This document shows positions 46,912 through 55,387 of a DNA stretch of 64,000 nucleotides, piece after piece. Position 1 is the first letter of the stretch, and each line of letters begins with the position of its first letter. The notes below the pieces were generated by a model, which made no database searches, was not told the DNA's origin, and saw only the letters and a program-made list of their open reading frames with translations. The position numbers and the translations under genes were made by a program. The DNA is from Mesorhizobium sp. (GTDB taxonomy: Bacteria; Pseudomonadota; Alphaproteobacteria; Rhizobiales; Rhizobiaceae). The stretch lies in NCBI RefSeq assembly GCF_024710845.1, contig NZ_JANJTZ010000051.1, positions 1 through 64,000 of the forward strand, in the 5' to 3' direction.

Positions 46912-47592
46912 TTGGACGATCAGTCTGTCGAAGACGGCGTCCGCGGCTTGGACCACGACGCGTTCGGGGAGCGACTCCGCACGCGCCGTCGAGAGCTCGG
47001 GCTGACGCTGAAGGAAGTCGCCGACGGCGCGGGCCTGTCGGTCGGCTTCATCTCGCAGATCGAGCGCGGCATCACCACGCCGTCGCTGTCCTCGCTCACT
47101 AACGTGTCGCGCGTCCTGGGGCTGCATGTCACCGAATTCCTGTCGCAGCCAAGGGGCCTGGCGCCGACGACGCGCCACGACCAGCGACCGCACTACGCCG
47201 TCGGCTCCAATTCCCTCGTCTACGAGCGGCTGTCGGCCTCTTTCCCGGGCAACGTGCTGAACACCGTCATCATCCACGAGCCGCCGGGCTACCGGTCGGA
47301 GCCCATCGCGCATGAAGGGGAGGAGATCTTCTACGTGCTGGAAGGCGGGATCACCGTCGAGGTCGAGGGCGAAACCCATGTCCTCGGCGCCGGCGACTCG
47401 CTGCACTTCCCGTCGACGAAGGTGCACTCGTCCTGGAACCACATGGCGACGCCCTCGACCATCCTGCACACCTGCACGATGGACGTGTTCGGCGACCGCG
47501 AAAGGGACGGCTCGTTCCGGCCGGACGCGACAAGAGCGCCGGCTCCCAAGCCTAAGACCATAAGTAAAGCAAAAAAGGGGAAGTCATCATGA
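46912..47592 (+). CDS. XRE-family regulator with cupin domain
   Basis: A 226-residue regulator starting with TTG (GGGAACGG just upstream). Helix-turn-helix: residues about 20-75 (FGERLRTRRRELGLTLKEVA, then GLSVGFISQIERG). Cupin: about 115-190, with SEPIAHEGEEIFYVLEGGI and LHFPSTKVHSSWNH. A basic tail (KPKTISKAKKGKSS) ends the protein. Cupin-XRE proteins (PuuR/SutR type) usually respond to small amines, amino acids or sulfur compounds. The stop codon overlaps the start of the binding-protein gene by 4 bases, so the regulator heads the transport/hydantoinase-like operon and probably controls it together with itself. Confidence 0.9.
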   Translation: MDDQSVEDGVRGLDHDAFGERLRTRRRELGLTLKEVADGAGLSVGFISQIERGITTPSLSSLTNVSRVLGLHVTEFLSQPRGLAPTTRHDQRPHYAVGSNSLVYERLSASFPGNVLNTVIIHEPPGYRSEPIAHEGEEIFYVLEGGITVEVEGETHVLGAGDSLHFPSTKVHSSWNHMATPSTILHTCTMDVFGDRERDGSFRPDATRAPAPKPKTISKAKKGKSS

Positions 47593-49196
47593 AGAGTATA
47601 TTGAAGACCTTCGCCGCGGCCCTCGTCGCCGCGAGCGCACTGACCGCGGTGACGGCAGCCACCGCCACCGTCGCATCGGCCGAAACCGTGCTGAGGCTGG
47701 ACGAGGTCGCCGTCGGCGAGCTCGATCCGGGCAAGGCCTCGGACTATGCCGACTCTATCCTGATGTTCAACGTCTACGACACGCTGGTCATACCGAACCA
47801 GGGCGCGCCGGGACATCAGGGGCATCTCGCCGAAAGCTGGACGGCCGACGGCAACGCCTTCACGTTCAAGCTGCGTCCCGGCGTGAAGTTCCACAGCGGC
47901 AATCCGCTCACCGCCGAGGACGTGGTCTTCTCGCTCGACCGCATGAAGGCCCTGGGATCGGGCCTGTCCTATCTCTTCGAGATCGTCGACAAGGCGGAAG
48001 CCGTCGACGAAGGCACAGTCAAGATCACCCTCAAGAGCGCCTATTCGCCCTTCGTCGCTTCGCTGGTTCGCCTGCCCATCGTCGACAAGAAGCTGGTCAT
48101 GGCCAATCTCGGCGCCGGCGACGGCGAGATGAAGGACTGGGGCCAGGCGTTCCTCTCCGGCAACGACGCGGGCAGCGGCGCCTACAAGGTGACGTCGCAC
48201 AATCCGCAGCAGGAAACGGTCATGGCCAAGAACGCCGACTATTTCCTCGGCGCCGGCGCCAAGGCACCTGATACGGTGCGCCTGCGCTACGGACTTGAGG
48301 CCGCGACAGTTCGCACTCTGATCGCGCAGGGCGAGCACGACATCTCCTCGCAGTGGCTGCCGCCGGAGGTGCTGAAGTCGCTCGCCGGTGACGGCGCGCA
48401 GCTGCTCACTGAATCGGGCACGTCGGGCTTCTACATCAAGATGAACACGACCAAGGCACCGCTGGACGACGTCGAGTGCCGTCTGGCTCTCGCCAACGCC
48501 TTTGACTACGACGCCGGCATCAAGATGGTGGCGATCAACGACACCGTCTCGCAGGGCAAGCCGTCGACCGGCGCGATCCTGGTCGGCATGCTCGGCGCAA
48601 ACCCGGCCGAGATGGCAAACAAGCGCGACCTCGACGCCGCCAAGGCGCATCTGGCGAAGTGCAAGTACAAGCCCGAGGACATCAATCTCGAACTGTCCTG
48701 GATCGGCGAAGTACCGCTCGAGGAACGCTTCGCGCTTCTGATGCAGGCGAACTTCGCCGAGATCGGCGTCAAGTCCGAGATCAAGAAGCTGCCCTGGGCC
48801 CTGTTCTCCGAACAGGTGTCGAAGCCCGAGAACACGCCTAATATCTCGCAGCTCTTCGTGTCCTCGGTTACGGGTGACCCGGACACGCTGCTCTACGGCA
48901 TGTATCACTCGTCGGCCAAGGGCACATGGCAGTCGCCGGAATATCTGCAGGACGCCGAGGTCGACAAATATCTCGACGAGGGCCGGACGGCCACCGACGA
49001 CGCCGGCCGGGGCGCTGCCTATTCAGCGCTGAACAAGCGGCTCGTCGAGATCGCACCATCGATCTACGCGTACGACCAGGTGGCGGTGTTCGCCGCGTCG
49101 AAGCGCGTCTCGGTGCCGGCGCTGACGGATCCCGCCAAGGCGTTCAACCTGTCGGGCTTCGGCTTCACCTTCCGGCTGATGGAAATGAACGAGTAG
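47589..49196 (+). CDS. ABC transporter substrate-binding protein (dipeptide/nickel type)
   Basis: A 535-residue family 5 solute-binding protein. Signal peptide ends at TVASAE. Core motifs: LRLDEVAVGELDPGKASDYA, ESWTADGNAFTFKLRPGVKF (family 5 signature region) and HNPQQETVMAKNADYF. Members bind di- and oligopeptides, glutathione, opines or nickel. The downstream HyuA/HyuB and racemase genes suggest a cyclic amide, N-carbamoyl or peptide-like ligand. It overlaps the regulator gene by 4 bases and is followed by a large hairpin. Confidence 0.9.
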   Translation: MKSILKTFAAALVAASALTAVTAATATVASAETVLRLDEVAVGELDPGKASDYADSILMFNVYDTLVIPNQGAPGHQGHLAESWTADGNAFTFKLRPGVKFHSGNPLTAEDVVFSLDRMKALGSGLSYLFEIVDKAEAVDEGTVKITLKSAYSPFVASLVRLPIVDKKLVMANLGAGDGEMKDWGQAFLSGNDAGSGAYKVTSHNPQQETVMAKNADYFLGAGAKAPDTVRLRYGLEAATVRTLIAQGEHDISSQWLPPEVLKSLAGDGAQLLTESGTSGFYIKMNTTKAPLDDVECRLALANAFDYDAGIKMVAINDTVSQGKPSTGAILVGMLGANPAEMANKRDLDAAKAHLAKCKYKPEDINLELSWIGEVPLEERFALLMQANFAEIGVKSEIKKLPWALFSEQVSKPENTPNISQLFVSSVTGDPDTLLYGMYHSSAKGTWQSPEYLQDAEVDKYLDEGRTATDDAGRGAAYSALNKRLVEIAPSIYAYDQVAVFAASKRVSVPALTDPAKAFNLSGFGFTFRLMEMNE

Positions 49197-49215
49197 CGGC
49201 CGGACCGCTTCGCCT

Positions 49216-49242
49216 CCGGCCGGCGGCAGTGTCGCCGGCCGG
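49216..49242 (+). terminator. Stem-loop after dipeptide-type binding-protein gene
   Basis: A perfect 10-bp stem CCGGCCGGCG / CGCCGGCCGG with a 7-base loop, 19 bases after the stop codon and followed by GATTTCC. Separates the binding-protein gene from the permeases. Confidence 0.65.
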
Positions 49243-49269
49243 GATTTCCTTCAATCGAGCGGATCTGCC

Positions 49270-50295
49270 ATGCCGCCTGTCCTCCGCCTTCTTGCGAAGC
49301 GGCTGGGAACCTCGCTGATCGTCCTGATCGGCGTCTCCCTGCTGATTTTCGCCATCGCCCGGGTGATCCCCGGCGATCCGGCGCGCATCGCGCTCGGCCC
49401 GAACGCGACGGCCGAGGCGATCGCGGCGCTGCGCGAGCGGCTGCATCTCGATGACCCGTTCGTCTTGCAATACGGCTATTTCCTCGCCGATCTGGCGCGC
49501 GGCGACCTCGGCATCTCGCTCTATACCAACCGGCCGGTGACGCGGGACATCGCCGATTACCTGCCGGCGACGCTGGAACTGGTGATCGTCTCGGGCATCA
49601 TGATGGTCGCGCTCGGCTTGCCGCTCGGCGTGCTGTCGGCGCGATATCGCGGCTCCTGGATCGACCACGTGGTGCGTATGGTGACGCTGCTCGGGGTCTC
49701 CGCGCCGAGCTTCGTCTGGGCGGTGATCCTGATGCTGGTCTTCGCCTTCTACCTGCCGCTGTTCCCGATCGCCGGCCGCATCTCGGATTCCTATACGATC
49801 TCGTCCGTTACCGGCTTCCTACTCGTCGACACGCTGATTGCGGGCGACGTCAAGGCCTTCGGCAATGCCGCCTGGCACATCGTGCTGCCGGCCTTCGCGC
49901 TGGCGCTGTCGGGTATCGCCCAGGCGGCGCGGCTCACCCGCTCGAACATGGTCGAGACCTATGAGCGGCCCTACATAGAGATGGCGAAGTCCTACGGCTT
50001 CCCCGAGAAGCGCATTGCCTGGCGCTATGCGTTCAAGCCGTCGCTGATCCCGTCGATGACGATCATCGGCCTCGACTTTGCGGCGATGCTCGGCAATGCC
50101 TTCCTGGTCGAGGCGGTGTTCGCTTGGCCCGGCCTGTCGCGCTACGGCGTTGCGGTCATCCTGCGCAAGGATCTGAACGCGATCGTCGGAACGGTGCTGA
50201 TCATCTCGGCGATGTTCCTGATCGTCAACGTCATCGTCGACCTGCTGATCGCCTTCATCAATCCGCGCATCCGCTATTCGCAGAGGGCGTCATGA
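49270..50295 (+). CDS. ABC transporter permease (DppB-like)
   Basis: A 341-residue permease with six predicted helices. N-terminal LLAKRLGTSLIVLIGVSLLIF and GDPARIALGPNATAE are typical of DppB; the coupling loop YIEMAKSYGFPEKRIAWRYA (about residues 236-255) contacts the ATPases. The stop codon overlaps the start of the next permease (ATGA). Confidence 0.92.
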   Translation: MPPVLRLLAKRLGTSLIVLIGVSLLIFAIARVIPGDPARIALGPNATAEAIAALRERLHLDDPFVLQYGYFLADLARGDLGISLYTNRPVTRDIADYLPATLELVIVSGIMMVALGLPLGVLSARYRGSWIDHVVRMVTLLGVSAPSFVWAVILMLVFAFYLPLFPIAGRISDSYTISSVTGFLLVDTLIAGDVKAFGNAAWHIVLPAFALALSGIAQAARLTRSNMVETYERPYIEMAKSYGFPEKRIAWRYAFKPSLIPSMTIIGLDFAAMLGNAFLVEAVFAWPGLSRYGVAVILRKDLNAIVGTVLIISAMFLIVNVIVDLLIAFINPRIRYSQRAS

Positions 50296-51125
50296 GACGC
50301 ACCTTCTCCATCCTGCTGCGTAACCCGCTGTCGCTGCTCGGGCTGATCCTGGTCTCGGCGGTGGTCCTGTCGGCGGTCTTCGCGGATTTCATCGCGCCGT
50401 TCCCACTGCATCGCGGCGCGGTGGTGGATTTCGCGAACTTCAACAAGCCGCCGGAGTGGCCCTACATCTTCGGCACGGATCTGGTCGGCCGCGACCTGTT
50501 TTCCCGCATCCTCTACGCCTACCGCATCTCACTGATCCTCGGCGTGGTGGTGCTGGCGATCGCGGTGCCGATCGGCGTCGCGATCGGCTTGTTTGCCGGC
50601 TATCTCGGCGGCTGGACCGAATATGTGCTGATGCGCATCACCGACGTTTTTCTGTCGATCCCGCCGCTGGTGCTCGCGATGTCGATGATGGGCCTGCTCG
50701 AGCCGACGCTCACCAACGGCATGATCGCGGTGACCGCCATGTGGTGGCCCTGGTACACGCGCCTCGTCTACAACCTCGCCCGCTCCGAAAAGGAGGAGGG
50801 CTATGTGCTCGCCGCCGAGGTGATCGGCGCGTCGAAGCTGCACGTCATGTTCCGCGAGATCCTGCCGAACTGCGTGCCCTCGATCCTGACCAAGATGACG
50901 CTCGACCTCGGCTTCGTCATCCTGATCGCCTCGTCGCTCTCCTTCCTCGGCCTTGGCGTCCAGCCGCCGACGCCGGACCTCGGCTCGATGGTGGCCGACG
51001 GCGCGAAATACCTGCCCGACTCCTGGTGGCTGACCGTGTTCCCGGGCCTGGCGATCCTGGTCGCGGTGTTCGGCTTCAATCTCATCGGCGACGCGCTGCG
51101 CGAGATCCTGGGGGCGGAGCAATGA
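50292..51125 (+). CDS. ABC transporter permease (DppC-like)
   Basis: A 277-residue permease. The N-terminal FSILLRNPLSLLGLILVS and the GTDLVGRDLFSRILYAYR motif are characteristic of DppC. The coupling loop EEGYVLAAEVIGASKLHVMF follows at about residues 169-188. ATG overlaps the stop of the DppB-like gene; its stop overlaps the ATPase start. Confidence 0.92.
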   Translation: MRRTFSILLRNPLSLLGLILVSAVVLSAVFADFIAPFPLHRGAVVDFANFNKPPEWPYIFGTDLVGRDLFSRILYAYRISLILGVVVLAIAVPIGVAIGLFAGYLGGWTEYVLMRITDVFLSIPPLVLAMSMMGLLEPTLTNGMIAVTAMWWPWYTRLVYNLARSEKEEGYVLAAEVIGASKLHVMFREILPNCVPSILTKMTLDLGFVILIASSLSFLGLGVQPPTPDLGSMVADGAKYLPDSWWLTVFPGLAILVAVFGFNLIGDALREILGAEQ

Positions 51126-52006
51126 ACACGCTGCGCATTCGCGATCTCACCCTCGGCTTCAAGGGCTGGTCCGGCACGGTCGAGGTGCTGCACGGCATAT
51201 CGCTGCACATCGGCCGCGGCGAGCGCGTGGCGCTGGTCGGCGAAAGCGGGTCGGGCAAGTCGGTGACGGCGCGCATCGTGCTCGGCCTGCTGCAGTCACT
51301 GCGCTCGACCCGCCTCTCCGGCCTGGTCGAGTTCGAGGGGAGAGACCTGTCGAAACTCAGCGAACGCGAGCGCCATGCCCTGCGCGGCACGAAGATGTCG
51401 ATGATCTTCCAGGACCCGACCTCTTCGCTCAATCCGGTCTATCCGATCCTGACGCAGTTCCACGAAGTCTTGAGGCGGGCAGACCCTGCGATCAATCTGA
51501 CGGGGGCGAGGGCGCGGGCGGAAAAGGCGCTGGCCGACGTTTCGATCACGGACCCGTCCCGGGCACTCGACTCCTATCCGTTCCAGCTCTCGGGCGGGAT
51601 GAACCAGCGCGTGATGATCGCCATGGCGCTGGCCAACGATCCGTCGTTGCTGATCGCCGACGAGCCGGGCACAGCGCTCGACGTCACCGTGCAGGCGCAG
51701 ACGCTGAGGCTGATGCGCGAGCAGGTGGAGCGCCACGGCACGTCGGTGCTGTTCATCTCGCACAATCTCGGCGTGGTGCGCGAATTCGCCGACCGGGTCT
51801 ACGTCATCTACAAGGGCCGCATCGCCGAACAGGGGCCGACAGCGGCGCTGTTCGAGGATCCGCGCCATCCTTACACGCGTGCGCTGCTGGATGCCGTGCC
51901 GCGCATCACCGGCGACGGCATCCCGGAGATCGAGGACGCTTCCGACGCCTATTTCGCGCCGACCGAGGTGCATGAAGGATATGGCGAGCCGGAGGGCGCG
52001 GCATGA
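51122..52006 (+). CDS. ABC transporter ATP-binding protein (DppD-like)
   Basis: A 294-residue ATPase. Walker A GESGSGKS (40-47), FQDPTSSLNPV Q-loop, signature LSGGMNQRVMIAMAL, Walker B LLIADEPGTALD and H-loop ISHNLG. The Asp-Glu after Walker B is followed by PGTALD rather than the usual PTTALD. The C-terminal oligopeptide-transporter extension (RHPYTRALLDAVPRI) is present, though without the cysteine cluster seen in iron-sulfur versions. Confidence 0.9.
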   Translation: MNTLRIRDLTLGFKGWSGTVEVLHGISLHIGRGERVALVGESGSGKSVTARIVLGLLQSLRSTRLSGLVEFEGRDLSKLSERERHALRGTKMSMIFQDPTSSLNPVYPILTQFHEVLRRADPAINLTGARARAEKALADVSITDPSRALDSYPFQLSGGMNQRVMIAMALANDPSLLIADEPGTALDVTVQAQTLRLMREQVERHGTSVLFISHNLGVVREFADRVYVIYKGRIAEQGPTAALFEDPRHPYTRALLDAVPRITGDGIPEIEDASDAYFAPTEVHEGYGEPEGAA

Positions 52007-52818
52007 CGCACCCGCTTCTGTCGCTCCGCGCCGTCTCCAAGACCTTCCACTCCGGTGGTCGCGAGGTGAAAGCCGTCGACAACGTCTCCTTCGACGTAGC
52101 CGAGGGCGAATGCCTCGCCGTGGTGGGCGAGAGCGGGTCGGGCAAGTCGACCATCGCCAACATGATCCTCGGCATCTATCCGCAGACGCTGGGGGAGATC
52201 GCCTTCAAGGGGGCGGCGCTGCCCGGCCGGCGCGATCTCGCGCATCGCCGCGCGATCCAGCTCGTGCAGCAGAACCCGCTGTCCTCGCTCAATCCGCGCC
52301 GCACGATCGGCGCCTCGCTCAGGCTCGCGCTCGACGTTCACGGCATCGGCGAGAAGGCGGGCCGCGCCGAGCGGACCGGGCAATTGCTGGAAGAGGTCGG
52401 CCTGCCCGCGGATTTCCGCACGCGCCCGCCCGCCGCGCTTTCCGGCGGCCAGCGCCAGCGCGTGGCAATCGCGCGGGCGCTCGCCTGCCAGTCGGAGCTC
52501 GTCGTGCTGGACGAGCCGACCTCGGCGCTCGACGTGCTGGTCCAGGCGCGCGTTCTGAAGCTCCTGGCGGATCTGAGGAAGAGCCGCGGCTTGACCTATC
52601 TCTTCATCACCCACGATCTGTCGGTGGTGCGCAACATCGCCGACCGCGTCGCGGTCTTCGAGAAGGGCCGGCTCGTCGAGATCGGCCCGACCGCCTCGGT
52701 GTTCGAGGCCCCAACCCATGCCTATACGCGCAGGCTGATCTCCGCGGTGCCGGTCGTCACGGTGGCCGAGGCGGCGCTGCGCCAACGCCTTACGGAGGAT
52801 GCAGATGCACATGCCTGA
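52003..52818 (+). CDS. ABC transporter ATP-binding protein (DppF-like)
   Basis: A 271-residue ATPase. Walker [10 protein letters not shown] (42-50), [16 protein letters not shown]-loop, signature [15 protein letters not shown], Walker [13 protein letters not shown] and H-loop ITHDLS. It forms the heterodimeric motor with the preceding ATPase. Its start overlaps that gene by 4 bases; its end overlaps the GAF gene. Confidence 0.92.
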   Translation: MTHPLLSLRAVSKTFHSGGREVKAVDNVSFDVAEGECLAVVGESGSGKSTIANMILGIYPQTLGEIAFKGAALPGRRDLAHRRAIQLVQQNPLSSLNPRRTIGASLRLALDVHGIGEKAGRAERTGQLLEEVGLPADFRTRPPAALSGGQRQRVAIARALACQSELVVLDEPTSALDVLVQARVLKLLADLRKSRGLTYLFITHDLSVVRNIADRVAVFEKGRLVEIGPTASVFEAPTHAYTRRLISAVPVVTVAEAALRQRLTEDADAHA

Positions 52819-53305
52819 CTACTCGGCCTTCACCGCGGCCCTGGCTACGGGACACGGGCCGCGGGACGCGTTCGACGCGCTTTGCGCGCTGACCCGCGAC
52901 GTGGTGGGCGTCAAGCTCTTCACCGTGATGACGCACGATTCCCGCACCGGCATGGCCGGGCGCATCTACTCCAACATGCCTGACGCCTATCCGGTCTCCG
53001 GCACCAAACCTGCGAACGAGACAGACTGGTCGCGGCAGGTGATCAAGGAGAAACGCACCTTCGTCGCCAACACGATCGAGGACATCGCCGAGGTCTTCTA
53101 CGACCACGAACTGATCAAGTCGCTCGGCTGCGAGAGCGTCATCAACGTGCCGATCATCGTTGCCGGGCAGTTCAAGGGCACGATCAACTGCCTTCACGAG
53201 GCAGGATACTACACGCCCGAGCGGGTCGCGGCGGCCGAGGCGCTGAAGCTGCCTGGCGCGGTCTGCCTGCTGCTCAACGAACTCGACGCCAAGGGAGAGC
53301 TCTGA
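52805..53305 (+). CDS. GAF-domain protein
   Basis: A 166-residue protein that consists of a single GAF fold (about residues 25-155). Landmarks: VKLFTVMTHDSRTGMAGRIY, FVANTIEDIAEVFYDHELIK and ESVINVPIIVAGQFKGTINC. There is no output domain, so it is a free-standing small-molecule binding protein or an enzyme of the fold, and no catalytic cysteine set is obvious. The start at 52805 is taken because GGAGG lies 6 bases upstream; ATGs at 52799 and 52811 are alternatives. It overlaps the ATPase gene and abuts hyuA (ATG shares the last base of the stop), so its role is tied to this operon. Confidence 0.75.
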   Translation: MHMPDYSAFTAALATGHGPRDAFDALCALTRDVVGVKLFTVMTHDSRTGMAGRIYSNMPDAYPVSGTKPANETDWSRQVIKEKRTFVANTIEDIAEVFYDHELIKSLGCESVINVPIIVAGQFKGTINCLHEAGYYTPERVAAAEALKLPGAVCLLLNELDAKGEL

Positions 53306-55377
53306 TGGCCGACACAACGATCCGGGTCGCGACCGACGTCGGCGGCACGTTTACCGACCTCGTCTGTTTCGAGACGAACCACAAGACCGGTGAGTCGCGC
53401 ATCGTCACGGCCAAGTCCGACACGACGCCGCCCAATTTCGAGCAGGGTGTGCTCAACGTGCTCGCCAAGGGCGGCGTCGATCCGAAGAATGTCGACTTCC
53501 TGGCGCATGGCACGACCGTCGTCATCAACGCGCTGACCGAGCGCAAGGGCGTCAAGGTCGGGCTGATCACGACGGAAGGCTTCCGCGACACGCTGGAGAT
53601 CGCCCGCGGCAACCGCCCCGACTTCTTCAACCTGCACTACGAGAAGCCGAAGCCCTTCGTGCCGCGCCACCTGCGCAAGGAACTGCCGGGCCGCATGACC
53701 TACAAGGGCGAGGAGCTGAAGCCGCTCGACCTGTCCGGCCTGCCGGCGATCCTCGACGGGTTCAAGGCGGAAGGGGTCCAGGCCATCGCCATCTGCTTCC
53801 TGCATTCCTATGCCAACATGGCGCACGAGCAGGCAGCCGTCGACGCCGTCAAGAAGCTCTGGCCGGAGGTTTCGGTCGTCGCCTCGCACCAGATCACGCG
53901 CGAATGGCGCGAATACGAACGCACCAACACCGCCGTGCTTTCGGCCTATGTGCAGCCGACGGCCGAGCGCTATCTGTCGCGGCTGGCCGGCGGGCTGAAG
54001 GAGAAGGGGCTGAAGGGCAGCCCCTACATCATGCAGTCCAACTGCGGCGTCGACTCGCTGGAATCCGTGTCGAAGATTCCAATCACGATGGTCGAGTCCG
54101 GCCCGGCGTCCGGTTTCTGGGGTGCGGCGGAACTCGGCAAGCTGATCGGCGAGCCCAACGTGCTGGCCCTCGACATCGGGGGCACGACGGCCAAGTGCTC
54201 GCTGATCGAGAACGGCGAGGTGAAGATCAAGACCGACTACTGGATCGAGCGCGACCGCACCTCGGCCGGCTATCCGATCATGGTCCCGGTGGTCGACCTG
54301 GTCGAGATCGGCAATGGCGGTGGCTCGATCGCCTGGGTGGACGATTTCGCCAAGCTGCATGTCGGGCCGCAATCGGCGGGAGCCATGCCGGGGCCGGCGG
54401 CCTATGGGCGCGGCGGCACAAAGGCGACCACGACCGACGCCAATCTCTGGCTCGGCCGCATCAACCGCGACTATTTCTGCGGCGGCGAGGTGATCGCCGA
54501 CATGAAGGCCGCTGAGACGGCGCTGTCTGACGTTGCCGGGCGGCTCGGCGTATCGGTCGACGAGGCGGCACGCGGCATCATCCGCATCGCCAACAACAAT
54601 ATGGTCAACGCGCTGAAGCTCGTCTCGCTCAACCGCGGCCACGACCCGCGCGACTTCACCCTCGTCGTGTTCGGCGGCGGCGGGGCGATGCACGGCGTAG
54701 CGCTCGGAATGGAGCTCGGCGTCAAGAAGGTCGTGGTGCCTGCCGGCGCCTCGGTCTTCTCCGCCTGGGGCATGATGATGTCCGACCTCAGACGCGACTA
54801 TTTCGTCACCAAGCTCGCCGACCTGAAGAAGGGTGCGGCGGAAGCCATCGAGGCGGTGTTCGCCGAGAGCGAGGACCGGGCGCGCGCCCAGTTCGCGGCC
54901 GAGGGGGTGGACGCGTCGAAGATCCGGTTCCTGCGCTACGGCAAGTTCCGCTACCAGAACCAGGAGCACACGACGGAAGTGCTGATCGAGGGCGGCAGGA
55001 TCACCGACGCACGGCTGTCGGAGATCGAGAAGGCGTTCCACGAGACCTACGAGCGCGAATACACCTACCGCCTCGACGCGCCGGTCGAGATGGTCGGCAT
55101 CCACCTGGTCGCCTCGGCCGAGGTCGGCAAGCTCACCATGAAGAAGCACGCGCCGAGCGGCACGAAGGCCGACGTCGCGCTGAAGGGCCATCGCGACGTC
55201 GACTATGCGCTCGAGGGCGTGAAGAAGGCCGCGATCTATGACGGCACGAAGCTGGAACCCGGCATGACCTTCACCGGTCCGGCGATCGTCGAGGATCCCG
55301 GCACGACCGTGGTCGTTCATCCGGGCAATACCGTCGAAATCGACGGCTACGGCAACATCCACATCAAGCTGGCGTGA
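53305..55377 (+). CDS. hyuA: Hydantoinase/oxoprolinase-family subunit A
   Basis: A 690-residue ATP-binding subunit of an N-methylhydantoinase/5-oxoprolinase/acetone-carboxylase-type enzyme. N-terminal DVGGTFTDLV (about 11-20) and LALDIGGTTAKCSLIENG (about 289-306) are the two phosphate-binding motifs of the ASKHA fold. HGTTVVINALTERKG and REYERTNTAVLSAYVQP are further family blocks. Together with subunit B it would couple ATP hydrolysis to opening or carboxylating a cyclic amide or ketone. Starts at the GAF gene stop; HyuB follows 10 bases later. Confidence 0.92.
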   Translation: MADTTIRVATDVGGTFTDLVCFETNHKTGESRIVTAKSDTTPPNFEQGVLNVLAKGGVDPKNVDFLAHGTTVVINALTERKGVKVGLITTEGFRDTLEIARGNRPDFFNLHYEKPKPFVPRHLRKELPGRMTYKGEELKPLDLSGLPAILDGFKAEGVQAIAICFLHSYANMAHEQAAVDAVKKLWPEVSVVASHQITREWREYERTNTAVLSAYVQPTAERYLSRLAGGLKEKGLKGSPYIMQSNCGVDSLESVSKIPITMVESGPASGFWGAAELGKLIGEPNVLALDIGGTTAKCSLIENGEVKIKTDYWIERDRTSAGYPIMVPVVDLVEIGNGGGSIAWVDDFAKLHVGPQSAGAMPGPAAYGRGGTKATTTDANLWLGRINRDYFCGGEVIADMKAAETALSDVAGRLGVSVDEAARGIIRIANNNMVNALKLVSLNRGHDPRDFTLVVFGGGGAMHGVALGMELGVKKVVVPAGASVFSAWGMMMSDLRRDYFVTKLADLKKGAAEAIEAVFAESEDRARAQFAAEGVDASKIRFLRYGKFRYQNQEHTTEVLIEGGRITDARLSEIEKAFHETYEREYTYRLDAPVEMVGIHLVASAEVGKLTMKKHAPSGTKADVALKGHRDVDYALEGVKKAAIYDGTKLEPGMTFTGPAIVEDPGTTVVVHPGNTVEIDGYGNIHIKLA

Positions 55378-55387
55378 GGAGGCGAAC

